Positions 1-7,024 of a stretch of DNA of 18,220 nt are shown here, in pieces; the stretch's first letter is position 1, and each line of letters opens with the position of its first letter. The stretch is from assembly GCA_964415975.1 (NCBI GenBank), contig CAYQCN010000015.1:1-18220 (forward strand), in the 5' to 3' direction. A program made the translations under genes and the position numbers. Origin of the DNA: CAYQCN01 sp964415975 (lineage in GTDB: Bacteria; Patescibacteriota; Saccharimonadia; QS-5-54-17). Under the pieces are notes generated by a model. The model saw only the letters and a list, made by a program, of their open reading frames with translations, had not been told where the DNA came from and made no database searches.

Positions 1-282
1 TATCCAGACTTTTTCCACCGGGGGCTGGTGCCAAATTTAAGGTATAAAGCCGTGGTGAAATCTTGCGACATAGGGCTAGTTAAGCCTGAGAAAGAGATGT
101 ATGACGCAGCCACTCAAGCAGCTCGCACGCGTCCAGAGAGAATATTGCTCATAGATGACAGCCGAGTGAATGTTAAGGCGGCTCGAAGCTTTGGTTGGCA
201 GGCAGAGCATTTCGATGAGCACCATCCTGAGCAGTCTGTGAATAGAATCATCAACAATCACTTTAGCCCTAGCGGTGACTGA
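1..282 (+). CDS. HAD-family hydrolase, C-terminal fragment (5' truncated by window)
   Basis: The reading frame is open from the first base and ends at TGA, so only the last ~93 residues are visible and the true start lies outside the window. Two conserved HAD motifs are readable: the motif III lysine in GLVKPEKEMYDAA, and motif IV in ILLIDDSRVNVKAA (the acidic DD that binds Mg2+), followed by the typical ARSFGWQA stretch. This C-terminal pattern is typical of haloacid dehalogenase-like phosphatases of the YihX/phosphoglycolate phosphatase type. The nucleophile motif DxDxT is off the window, so substrate cannot be judged. The next gene starts 12 bases downstream on the same strand, suggesting co-transcription. 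Confidence 0.85.
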   Translation, partial: YPDFFHRGLVPNLRYKAVVKSCDIGLVKPEKEMYDAATQAARTRPERILLIDDSRVNVKAARSFGWQAEHFDEHHPEQSVNRIINNHFSPSGD

Positions 283-294
283 GGTGTAGGCAAA

Positions 295-1104
295 GTGCTC
301 GACGATCGCTTTGCTGGGCTTAGTAAGTCGGAATATGTCTGTGGGTTGATTTCAAGCTCTAGTCCAGCAGTAGCAGCCGCTCTCATAGAGCCAGGAGTGG
401 TTTTGTTGTTAGCTGGCGAGAGAGTTATGGCCGATGCTGTCTGGTATACTCCAGATGAAGCGATAGCGCAAAGCTTGCAGGGCTTATCTGGGGGTATAGG
501 TCGATTCATAGCTGACTATGATATCGAGCTCGATCTACAAAGTGACATTTCTCCAACGGGAGACTCTTTGTTGGCTGTAAGGTATTGGTCGTGGACTAAT
601 ACTAGAGAGTTTGCTGATAAATTCGGCTTTAAGCTAAAGATGAGCAATCATGCTAATGCTGAAGAATTTATTGGCCGCCTAAAAGATGAAGCGATAGTGC
701 GCTATGGCATTACAGAAGCAATGGCTAAGCAGTGGTATGAGGGCGTTGAGCTGGTGCATGATGAGTCGGGCTTTGACGGGAGCCTGCAGTATGCTCTAGC
801 GGGACATGTCGCCTCCGGATTGCTCTTGGGCTATCCAGAGCCCGATATTACAGGCTTTATAGACACGCCCTTGCGTCGACATGGTGAGCTTGAGTATGTA
901 TCTTTGCCGTCTGTAGACAAGTTCTACCCGAATACCCCGCAGCCGGTTTATGGTTACAACCCTGACGCCGAAGAGGCCGGATCGGTAAAAAAGCAGGCTG
1001 AACGCTGGGAGGGTATATTAAGTGATGTATATAGCTCATCTATGCACAGCGAGCTTTTAGCTAGTGATGACTTTAAGCGGGCGCGAGCCTTGATGAGCAG
1101 ATAG
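295..1104 (+). CDS. hypothetical protein, 269 aa
   Basis: I do not recognise this family. The start chosen is GTG, because a GAGGTG Shine-Dalgarno-like stretch lies 8 bases upstream and the frame has no earlier plausible start after the HAD gene's stop. The protein looks soluble: no signal peptide or convincing membrane segment. It has a hydrophobic N-terminal region (residues ~22-45), a middle part rich in acidic and aromatic residues (YWSWTNTREFADKFGF), and a charged C-terminus. It sits 12 bases after the HAD gene and converges on valS with only 4 bases between stops. Codon use resembles its neighbours. Confidence is high that it is a gene; its function is unknown. Confidence 0.8.
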   Translation: MLDDRFAGLSKSEYVCGLISSSSPAVAAALIEPGVVLLLAGERVMADAVWYTPDEAIAQSLQGLSGGIGRFIADYDIELDLQSDISPTGDSLLAVRYWSWTNTREFADKFGFKLKMSNHANAEEFIGRLKDEAIVRYGITEAMAKQWYEGVELVHDESGFDGSLQYALAGHVASGLLLGYPEPDITGFIDTPLRRHGELEYVSLPSVDKFYPNTPQPVYGYNPDAEEAGSVKKQAERWEGILSDVYSSSMHSELLASDDFKRARALMSR

Positions 1105-1108
1105 CGAC

Positions 1109-3646
1109 CTAAGTGTCTATTTGTTTAATCTGCCTTGAGAGCGTCTCAGAGCGCGCCTGAGCGTCTTTTAGGCTTTGCTTGGTGTCGTTGACCACTTCTT
1201 TGGGTGCATTGTGTGTGTAGGCCTTGTTTTCCAGTCTCGCTTGTAGCTTCATGATGTAGGAGTTGGTTTCTTCTAGTGACTCGTTGAGATTGTCGAGATA
1301 AGCTTCGATGGTGTGCTGTTCTACGTCGAGCCAGCAGGCTATGGGTGTGTTTGGCACAGGCAGGCCTCGACCATCGCTGACGTATTCGCATTTTTGCACC
1401 GGAGCTAATTGGGTGATTAGTTCGGCATTGTCCTGGAGTAGCTCTTCCCCGCTATGATAAAGAGCCGGCTTGTCTTCATCTAGCTGCGCAACGAGGTGTC
1501 GCACCTGACCGATTAGAGTTTGTAGCTGGCTGAAGTTGCGCATAGCTTCTTCGTCTGTATCTGCTGGGTCGGGCCACTCGGCAGTCGCTAACAGCCCTTC
1601 CCGCCAGGGCAGTTGCTGCCATATAGCCTCGGTGACGAAGGGTGCAAATGGATGGGCTAGGCGCAGTATCGTTTCTAGTCCATAGGCTAAAACATCGCGA
1701 TTGGGCGATATCTTGCTGGCTTCTATGTACCAGTCTGCAAAATCATCCCAGAGCAAATGATATATAGTGTCGGTGGCCTCATTGAACCGATAGCTTTCGA
1801 TAAGTTCGGTGATGTGGGCTGCTTGTTGATTGACTCGGCTAACAAACCACTTATCAGCTAGGCTTTCTGGCTTTAGTTTGTGGGGGGCATTTTTGACATC
1901 GGCTTGCTCGAGAACGTAGCGGGCAACGTTCCATAGTTTGTTGCAGAAGTTGCGCATAGCCTCAACCTGCTTTTCGGTCAATGCGCTGTTAGATCCAGGA
2001 GTGTTCGATGCAGTCAATGCCAGCCTTAGGGCGTCGGTGCCATAGGCGGCAGTAATCTCCATAGGGTCGCCGTAGTTACCCTTTGATTTGCTGAGCTTTT
2101 TGCCGTATTCGTCAGTGACCATACCCCACAGGTACACATCTTTAAATGGCACTTCCCCAGTCCTATACAGGCCAAACATTATCATGCGTGTCACCCACTT
2201 GTGCAGAATGTCTCTAGCCGTACCCATGACAGAGGTGGGATAAAAATTGTCAAAATCTCCAGTTGATAAGAGCGTGGCAAAAGGCCACTGACCCGAAGAG
2301 AACCAAGTGTCGAAGGTGTCGGTCTCGGCTGTGTAGTTGCCGGCTCCGTAATAATCGATGGCCTCTTGCTCTTTTGGGGATATGATGTAGGGTTTTTTGT
2401 CTGGGTCATGTGAGGTTTTGTAATAGACTGGGATGCGAATTCCCCACCAAATCTGCCTGGAAATACACCAGTCGTGCTCTTGCTTGAGCCAGTCTAGAGC
2501 GATTTTTTTGAATCTTGGTGGGTGGAAGCGAATCTCTTCGTTCTCTATCGCATCTATGACCGGTCGGTTGAGGTCTTTGATTCGTAGAAACCATTGCTCA
2601 GATATAAGCGGCTCTACCCCAGATCCGCACCTATCGTGCAGTGCAACTGCATGAGTATAATCTTCGCGCTTTACGAGCGAGCCAGAATTATCTAGCTCAG
2701 ATATCACCTTCTCTCTCCCCTCCTCGACGCTTAATCCGGCGTATTCTTCTGGCACATTGATTAGCCTGCCCTCACCGTCTATTACGGTAATTTCAGGCAG
2801 GTTGTGGCGGAGCCCAATCTCATAATCGTTGGGGTCGTGTCCGGGTGTGATCTTGAGGGCTCCAGTCCCAAACCCCGACTCTACATAATCATCGGCAATA
2901 ATCGGTATCGGGCGGTTGATTATTGGGATTGTAGCCATCTCCCCTATCAAGTGGCTGTAGCGATCGTCCTCTGGGTTAACGGCAATAGCTACATCGGCAA
3001 ATATAGTTTCCGGCCTAACTGTGGCAATTTGTATTGGTCCATAGTCTATGTGAATCAGCTCGCTTTCTCGCTCTTCCCGTTCTAGCTCGATGTCGGCAAA
3101 GGCAGCCTCGCACCTTGGGCACCAGTTGACGATACGATTGCCACGATAGATGTGGCCATCTTCATGTAGCCGAGCGAAAGTTTCATAGACTGTCTCGACT
3201 ATGTCTTCATCAAGGGTGAATTTGAGTCGCGACCAGTCGGCACTAAAGCCCATTGAGCGCATTTGATCAATAATTGTTCCGCCACTGCTTTCGACGAACT
3301 CCATAACGTCTTGGTAGAACTTGTCTGGACCAACATCAAACCGAGTTTTTCCCTGTGGTCCTAGCACATCTCTTTCGTATACGAATTGCGTCTCGATGCC
3401 AGCGTGATCGGTGCCGGGTAGCCAAAGTGTCGGCCTTCCATTCATGCGGGCGTAGCGTGTCAGTAGATCTTCCACTACAAACATCAGATGCCCAGCGTGC
3501 AAGCTGCCGTTGGCGTTGGGCGGTGGCATGATTATTGTAAATGGGCTGCCTTTTGCGGTGCTTGGCTTAAAGACATCCGAATCTTCCCACAGGCTGTAAA
3601 TGGTCTTTTCGTGATCTTGTGGCGAGTAGGCTTTTGGTAGTTGCAT
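1109..3646 (-). CDS. valS: valyl-tRNA synthetase (ValRS)
   Basis: Class Ia aminoacyl-tRNA synthetase charging tRNA-Val in the cytoplasm, 845 aa. The HIGH-type signature is PPPNANGSLHAGH (residues ~41-53), the KMSKS signature is KLSKSKGN (~517-524), and GTDHAGI (~78-84) is typical of ValRS. The CP1 editing domain is visible: TVRPETIFAD (~209-218) and GTGALKITPGHDPNDYEIG (~260-278). A WCPRC motif (~175-179) may bind zinc. The C-terminus (~775-845) is a charged heptad-like arm matching the ValRS coiled coil, including an APKEVV stretch. The HIGH loop (NANGSLHAGH) is divergent from the usual bacterial NVTGSLHMGH. There is no Shine-Dalgarno before the ATG; a -10 box lies 7 bases upstream, so the mRNA is probably leaderless. 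It is divergent from the isoprenoid-fold gene. Confidence 0.97.
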   Translation of the reverse strand: MQLPKAYSPQDHEKTIYSLWEDSDVFKPSTAKGSPFTIIMPPPNANGSLHAGHLMFVVEDLLTRYARMNGRPTLWLPGTDHAGIETQFVYERDVLGPQGKTRFDVGPDKFYQDVMEFVESSGGTIIDQMRSMGFSADWSRLKFTLDEDIVETVYETFARLHEDGHIYRGNRIVNWCPRCEAAFADIELEREERESELIHIDYGPIQIATVRPETIFADVAIAVNPEDDRYSHLIGEMATIPIINRPIPIIADDYVESGFGTGALKITPGHDPNDYEIGLRHNLPEITVIDGEGRLINVPEEYAGLSVEEGREKVISELDNSGSLVKREDYTHAVALHDRCGSGVEPLISEQWFLRIKDLNRPVIDAIENEEIRFHPPRFKKIALDWLKQEHDWCISRQIWWGIRIPVYYKTSHDPDKKPYIISPKEQEAIDYYGAGNYTAETDTFDTWFSSGQWPFATLLSTGDFDNFYPTSVMGTARDILHKWVTRMIMFGLYRTGEVPFKDVYLWGMVTDEYGKKLSKSKGNYGDPMEITAAYGTDALRLALTASNTPGSNSALTEKQVEAMRNFCNKLWNVARYVLEQADVKNAPHKLKPESLADKWFVSRVNQQAAHITELIESYRFNEATDTIYHLLWDDFADWYIEASKISPNRDVLAYGLETILRLAHPFAPFVTEAIWQQLPWREGLLATAEWPDPADTDEEAMRNFSQLQTLIGQVRHLVAQLDEDKPALYHSGEELLQDNAELITQLAPVQKCEYVSDGRGLPVPNTPIACWLDVEQHTIEAYLDNLNESLEETNSYIMKLQARLENKAYTHNAPKEVVNDTKQSLKDAQARSETLSRQIKQIDT

Positions 3647-3653
3647 GAGGATT

Positions 3654-3682
3654 AGTATAGGAGATATTCACTCACCGACCAA
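3654..3682 (-). promoter_or_regulatory. valS promoter, leaderless architecture
   Basis: On the minus strand, TTGGTC, a 17-base spacer and TATACT are followed by only 7 bases before the valS ATG. A transcript starting 7 bases after the -10 would begin at the A of the ATG. No Shine-Dalgarno sequence fits in the gap. The -10 matches the consensus at 5/6 positions and the -35 at 4/6. Confidence 0.65.
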
Positions 3683-3688
3683 GATACC

Positions 3689-3717
3689 TAGATATAGGCG
3701 CAAAACAGATTCATAAT
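3689..3717 (+). promoter_or_regulatory. promoter of isoprenoid-fold gene
   Basis: A weak TAGATA -35 and a CATAAT -10 are separated by 17 bases. The -10 ends 6 bases before the ATG at 3724, again a leaderless arrangement. It lies back to back with the valS promoter inside a 77-base divergent intergenic region. Confidence 0.45.
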
Positions 3718-3723
3718 AATACT

Positions 3724-4515
3724 ATGGAGTTTGAGATTAAGTCGGGCTCGACCGATATCAATAAATCGGTCTTTTACTTCCCTGGCGACGAATCTATCTG
3801 CCAGCAAGATTATGAGGACTGTATTGGTGCTGGCTACGCTTCTTCCGTGGCTACTTTAGCTGGTGCGTTGGAGGGTTTTGGTGTCGATATAGACCGTGAG
3901 ACGTTCGAGCGCTATAAGCGCACAGCATCTGTGATTGGCTTGTGCGATGATTTGCTGGATGAGTCTCCAAGTATCTACATGGGTTATGAGGCGTTCAATC
4001 AGGCAATATCAACCGCCGCGAATGGGGGTGATTTTGAGCTAACTGCTTGGAGCGACAACCGACTGATTACAGCCTTACAGCTGTATGGCAACTGTTTTAC
4101 AGTATTATCACGTGACAAGCAAGAGCGAATATTAATGGCTGCTGAAGGAATAGCGAGCTTAGCAATGATTAAAAGTAGCTGCACAGATGCCGATGAGTAT
4201 TCTTCTCTACTCAAGGCCGAAGGACGCCTCACTAATGTATTGGTTGCTGAGGCAACATCAGATACAGTCCAGCGCGACCCACGCTTTAAGGCGTTTATTG
4301 AATGGTCTGAATTGGCTCTCGAGGCCGGCACCCTAACAAACAGCCTGCTTGATTTGCGGGATGACTATATACGTCGGCTAACATCTGTAGAGCCATCAAT
4401 ACGAAATCGTGCACGCATTGCCAATTATCTGCACGAAACGCTAGGCGATTTAATACGAAGACCCGGCAGTATATCGGCTACGCAAAAAGGCCTGATCACC
4501 AGGGCCAAATATTAA
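3724..4515 (+). CDS. class I isoprenoid-synthase-fold protein (polyprenyl/squalene-phytoene synthase-like)
   Basis: 263 aa, no signal peptide. Two aspartate-rich motifs sit where class I isoprenoid enzymes (Mg2+-dependent ionisation of prenyl diphosphates) carry theirs: GLCDDLLDE (residues ~72-80) resembles the first DDxxD, and TLTNSLLDLRDDYIRR (~203-218) resembles the second motif, with a flavour of the squalene/phytoene synthase LTNILRD pattern. In between, LLKAEGRLTNVLVAEA (~162-177) resembles the central helix of the fold. It is shorter than typical polyprenyl synthases (about 300-330 aa), and the FARM/SARM details are not clear, so substrate and even activity are uncertain. The ATG is preceded by a -10 element instead of a Shine-Dalgarno. 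The gene ends inside a strong terminator. An all-helical non-enzymatic homologue remains possible. Confidence 0.6.
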   Translation: MEFEIKSGSTDINKSVFYFPGDESICQQDYEDCIGAGYASSVATLAGALEGFGVDIDRETFERYKRTASVIGLCDDLLDESPSIYMGYEAFNQAISTAANGGDFELTAWSDNRLITALQLYGNCFTVLSRDKQERILMAAEGIASLAMIKSSCTDADEYSSLLKAEGRLTNVLVAEATSDTVQRDPRFKAFIEWSELALEAGTLTNSLLDLRDDYIRRLTSVEPSIRNRARIANYLHETLGDLIRRPGSISATQKGLITRAKY

Positions 4516-4543
4516 AAAGCTACAGCAAAGTGTAGCTTTTTAA
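4512..4543. terminator. Rho-independent terminator, bidirectional
   Basis: A perfect 13-bp stem (TTAAAAAGCTACA pairing with TGTAGCTTTTTAA) closes a 6-base loop. It overlaps the stop codon of the isoprenoid-fold gene. The A-run on one arm and T-run on the other would serve both strands, so it may also stop read-through from tsaD. Confidence 0.85.
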
Positions 4544-4557
4544 TTTCACGTGAAACA
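4542..4557. promoter_or_regulatory. parS-like chromosome partition site
   Basis: The 16 bases AATTTCACGTGAAACA match the canonical bacterial parS (TGTTTCACGTGAAACA, bound by ParB/Spo0J) at 14 of 16 positions; the two mismatches are the outermost left bases. The inner 12 bases form a perfect palindrome. It lies between two convergent genes, abutting the terminator. No ParA or ParB gene is in the window. In most bacteria parS sites cluster near the replication origin. Confidence 0.6.
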
Positions 4558-4683
4558 ATAACTACCACCAACGGTAGATTGAACCCGCGCACTTCAAATC
4601 TCCAATATCCAGTATTTCTATTTTGATTGCTCCCTAAGCAACGAGGTTTTTGTGTCTAGCGTCATTATAAAATAGCTACATCG

Positions 4684-4699
4684 AAAAGCGCAAGCTTTT
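4684..4699 (-). terminator. short hairpin at the end of tsaD
   Basis: A 6-bp stem (AAAAGC with GCTTTT) closed by a GCAA tetraloop overlaps the tsaD stop codon. Read on the minus strand the descending arm ends in four U. It is short and could be only a weak terminator. Confidence 0.4.
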
Positions 4700-5777
4700 A
4701 CATGGTGAGCGAAGGCTCAATCTGGAGTTTGTGGGGGTCTTGGGGGTGGCCTTGCTTGGCGCTCCAGAAGCCTTTGCTGGCTACCATGGCCGCATTGTCT
4801 GTGCATAGAGATATTGGAGCGTATTCTATTTCTACGGGCAAAGATTCGCTTAATTGGCGCCTTAGCTCTTGGTTGGCGGCTACGCCACCGGCTATTACTA
4901 CTGACTTTGGCTTGAACTCATCATATGCATGAGCCGTAGACCTGACCAATGTCTGGACTATGCCGTACTGAAAGCTGGCGGCTGTGTCGTTAATCTGTTC
5001 CTGGCTTAATTTTTGACTGATCTCAAACGAGGGATGGGAGTAGTCGGCATTAATTAAGCTTTGCAGGTGTCGCAATACGGCTGTCTTGAGCCCGGAGAAG
5101 CTAAAGTCATATGGACTAGATAGCTTGGCGACCGGGAATTGATAGGCAGAGTCATCGCCTTGCTTGGCAGCCTGTGCTATGGCAGGCCCGCCAGGGTAGT
5201 CCAGGCCTAGCATGCGCGCTACCTTGTCAAATGCTTCACCGGCAGCATCATCACGTGTCTGGCCTAATAGCCGGTAGTCGTTGTGCCCCTGGAATAATAT
5301 GAGTTGCGAGTGGCCGCCAGAGACTGTCAGTGACAAGAGGGGGAATTGGGGTGGGTTTTGAGGCAGGTTGGAGCTATCGACACCTAGTATTTTGGCTGTA
5401 TTTTTAGCTTTAGATATGAAATTGGCATAGGTGTGAGCTTCCACGTGATTTATGGGGTAGAGCGGGATGTCTTTAGCGATAGCTAATGTGCGAGCTGTAA
5501 GAGTGCCGATGAGTAGACTACCTGATAAGCCCGGTCCATTAGTGACGGCTATTGCATCGATCTGGCTCCAGTCTAGTTCGGCATCTTCAAGAGCTTTGCT
5601 GATTGTCGGCAAGATAACTTCTATATGGCTTCTTGCGGCCACTTCAGGCACAACGCCACCGAATTCACGGTGGATGTCTATCTGGCTGACGACTACATGG
5701 CTTAGCAGTTCAACCCCGTCTTTTACGACGGCAGCTGCCGTCTCGTCACAACTTGTTTCGACCCCAAGTATATTCAT
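4698..5777 (-). CDS. tsaD: tRNA N6-threonylcarbamoyltransferase TsaD (Kae1/YgjD)
   Basis: ASKHA-fold subunit that transfers threonylcarbamoyl from TC-AMP to A37 of ANN-decoding tRNAs, forming t6A. The 359-aa length is typical. Diagnostic motifs are the N-terminal ILGVETSCDET (residues ~3-13), GGVVPEVAARSH (~40-51), the metal-binding INHVEAH (His111 and His115), SGGHSQLIL (~153-161), DDAAGEAFDKVARMLGLDYPGGP (~176-198), IAGGVAANQELR, and a C-terminal CTDNAAMVA with the metal-ligand Asp. The partners TsaB, TsaE and TsaC are not in this window. The ATG lacks a Shine-Dalgarno and sits 7 bases after an extended -10. It is divergent from the Mur ligase gene across a 94-base gap. Confidence 0.97.
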   Translation of the reverse strand: MNILGVETSCDETAAAVVKDGVELLSHVVVSQIDIHREFGGVVPEVAARSHIEVILPTISKALEDAELDWSQIDAIAVTNGPGLSGSLLIGTLTARTLAIAKDIPLYPINHVEAHTYANFISKAKNTAKILGVDSSNLPQNPPQFPLLSLTVSGGHSQLILFQGHNDYRLLGQTRDDAAGEAFDKVARMLGLDYPGGPAIAQAAKQGDDSAYQFPVAKLSSPYDFSFSGLKTAVLRHLQSLINADYSHPSFEISQKLSQEQINDTAASFQYGIVQTLVRSTAHAYDEFKPKSVVIAGGVAANQELRRQLSESLPVEIEYAPISLCTDNAAMVASKGFWSAKQGHPQDPHKLQIEPSLTM

Positions 5778-5784
5778 AGCTTTT

Positions 5785-5793
5785 AAGATACCA
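5785..5793 (-). promoter_or_regulatory. tsaD extended -10 promoter, leaderless
   Basis: On the minus strand TGG followed by TATCTT forms an extended -10, with 7 bases then the ATG. No good -35 hexamer is present at 17 bases, which is acceptable for extended -10 promoters. Confidence 0.5.
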
Positions 5794-5830
5794 TACGCAA
5801 ACAGTATTGCCTTGCCTACTCTTGAGTCGA

Positions 5831-5859
5831 TTGAGCCAAAACAGAAGCGGTGTCATACT
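5831..5859 (+). promoter_or_regulatory. promoter of Mur ligase gene
   Basis: TTGAGC, a 17-base spacer ending in TGT (extended -10), and CATACT. The expected start point is about 5866, giving a leader of roughly five bases before the ATG at 5872. It lies back to back with the tsaD promoter. Confidence 0.55.
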
Positions 5860-5871
5860 GAGTTATAAGCG

Positions 5872-6978
5872 ATGAAATTAAAAATATTCCGACCATTTAT
5901 AAACGCAACAAACATACTTTTGTCACTTGTGGCTCAAGCAACTTTTGGCTTTAGTGGCCATCGACTCAAGATAATAGGCGTTACTGGAACAACTGGCAAG
6001 ACAGTGACGGCACACTATATCGCCTCTATCCTAGAGAGTGATGGGCGTCGGGTCGGTGTAGTAAGCCGAGCCAATGTTCGCAGCAACAAGCAGACCGAAG
6101 TTGCAGCCGAAGATGTGATCTCAAGCTCCTTTCGTCTTCATCGGCAGCTTTATTTGATGCGTAAGCAGGGAGCGGATTGGGTGGTGATGGAGGTGACAAG
6201 CCAGTGCCTGAAGCGCAAGCGCATATGGGGCTTGCCGATAAGGCTAGCTGTCATGACAAATCTAAGCTCATCACATCTTGTCGCTGGAGAGACGGTTGAG
6301 GATTATGCGGCTACGAAGGCGACGTTACTAAGGATGGCGCAAAAAGCCGTGGTTTTAAATCACGATGATGAGTGGTATGAATATTTTTTAAAAGCGCCAA
6401 AGCAAGCTGTATATGATTATGGCACGGATGAAAACGCGTCTGTGCGTATAGATCGTCATAAATTTAAAAGGGACAGTTCGCATCTGCGCATCCGTTTTGG
6501 AGAGAGGGTGGTAAATGTCACCTTAAGCTTGCCCGGGGAGACGATGTCTTACTGCGCTTTGGCGGCTGCTACTGCTGCGTACGGGCTAGATGTGTCTTGG
6601 CAGAACATGAGAGAAGGCTTGGAGTCTGTAAAGGGTGTACCTGGTAGGTTGGAGTTTGTCAGTGAGGGGCAGCCCTTCAGTCTAGTGATTGATTATGCAA
6701 GAACACCTGGGGCTTTTGCCGAGACTTTAGAGGATATGAGGTTCGTTGAACGCGGCCAAGTGATTGCCGTTTTACCTGAAAAAACAGATGTAGAGTATGC
6801 TGAGGTAGCTCGTGCTGAGTCGGTGGTGGTGTTTGAAGAGGCGGATGCTAAATTGGGGCTAGATTCAATGCTTGAGGGCATAAAACCGCAAGATAAACTA
6901 GTTGTTTTAGGCGGTAGCGAATCATCACTTGAAATAGTCAATAATGTCACAAGTCGCTACGGTGACCATCTTGGGTAA
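5872..6978 (+). CDS. MurE-like Mur ligase family protein, short form
   Basis: ATP-dependent Mur ligase central domain, 368 aa. Visible motifs: P-loop GVTGTTGKT (residues ~36-44), MEVTSQCLKRKRI (~106-118, equivalent to the MurE EVSSHAL segment), TNLSSSHL (~129-136), YAATKATLL whose Lys149 corresponds to the carbamylated lysine, LNHDDEW (~162-168), and GVPGRLEFV then IDYARTPG (~255-263 and ~273-280). True MurE enzymes are close to 490 aa with an N-terminal UDP-binding domain and a C-terminal DNPR amino-acid recognition motif. Here both are absent, and the conserved DYAHTP histidine is arginine. It may therefore ligate a different substrate, but a peptidoglycan role is plausible. The N-terminal ~30 residues are hydrophobic and basic and could contact the membrane. 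Confidence 0.8.
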   Translation: MKLKIFRPFINATNILLSLVAQATFGFSGHRLKIIGVTGTTGKTVTAHYIASILESDGRRVGVVSRANVRSNKQTEVAAEDVISSSFRLHRQLYLMRKQGADWVVMEVTSQCLKRKRIWGLPIRLAVMTNLSSSHLVAGETVEDYAATKATLLRMAQKAVVLNHDDEWYEYFLKAPKQAVYDYGTDENASVRIDRHKFKRDSSHLRIRFGERVVNVTLSLPGETMSYCALAAATAAYGLDVSWQNMREGLESVKGVPGRLEFVSEGQPFSLVIDYARTPGAFAETLEDMRFVERGQVIAVLPEKTDVEYAEVARAESVVVFEEADAKLGLDSMLEGIKPQDKLVVLGGSESSLEIVNNVTSRYGDHLG

Positions 6979-7024
6979 CACCGGAAGTGTAGCTCTCAAC
7001 TTGAATCACCAGTGACTATTACAT

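Noticed and set aside
4105..4120. A second CACGTG-centred sequence in the isoprenoid-fold gene.
   Set aside because: It matches parS at only about 10 of 16 positions, with flanks that are not palindromic, so it is likely chance.
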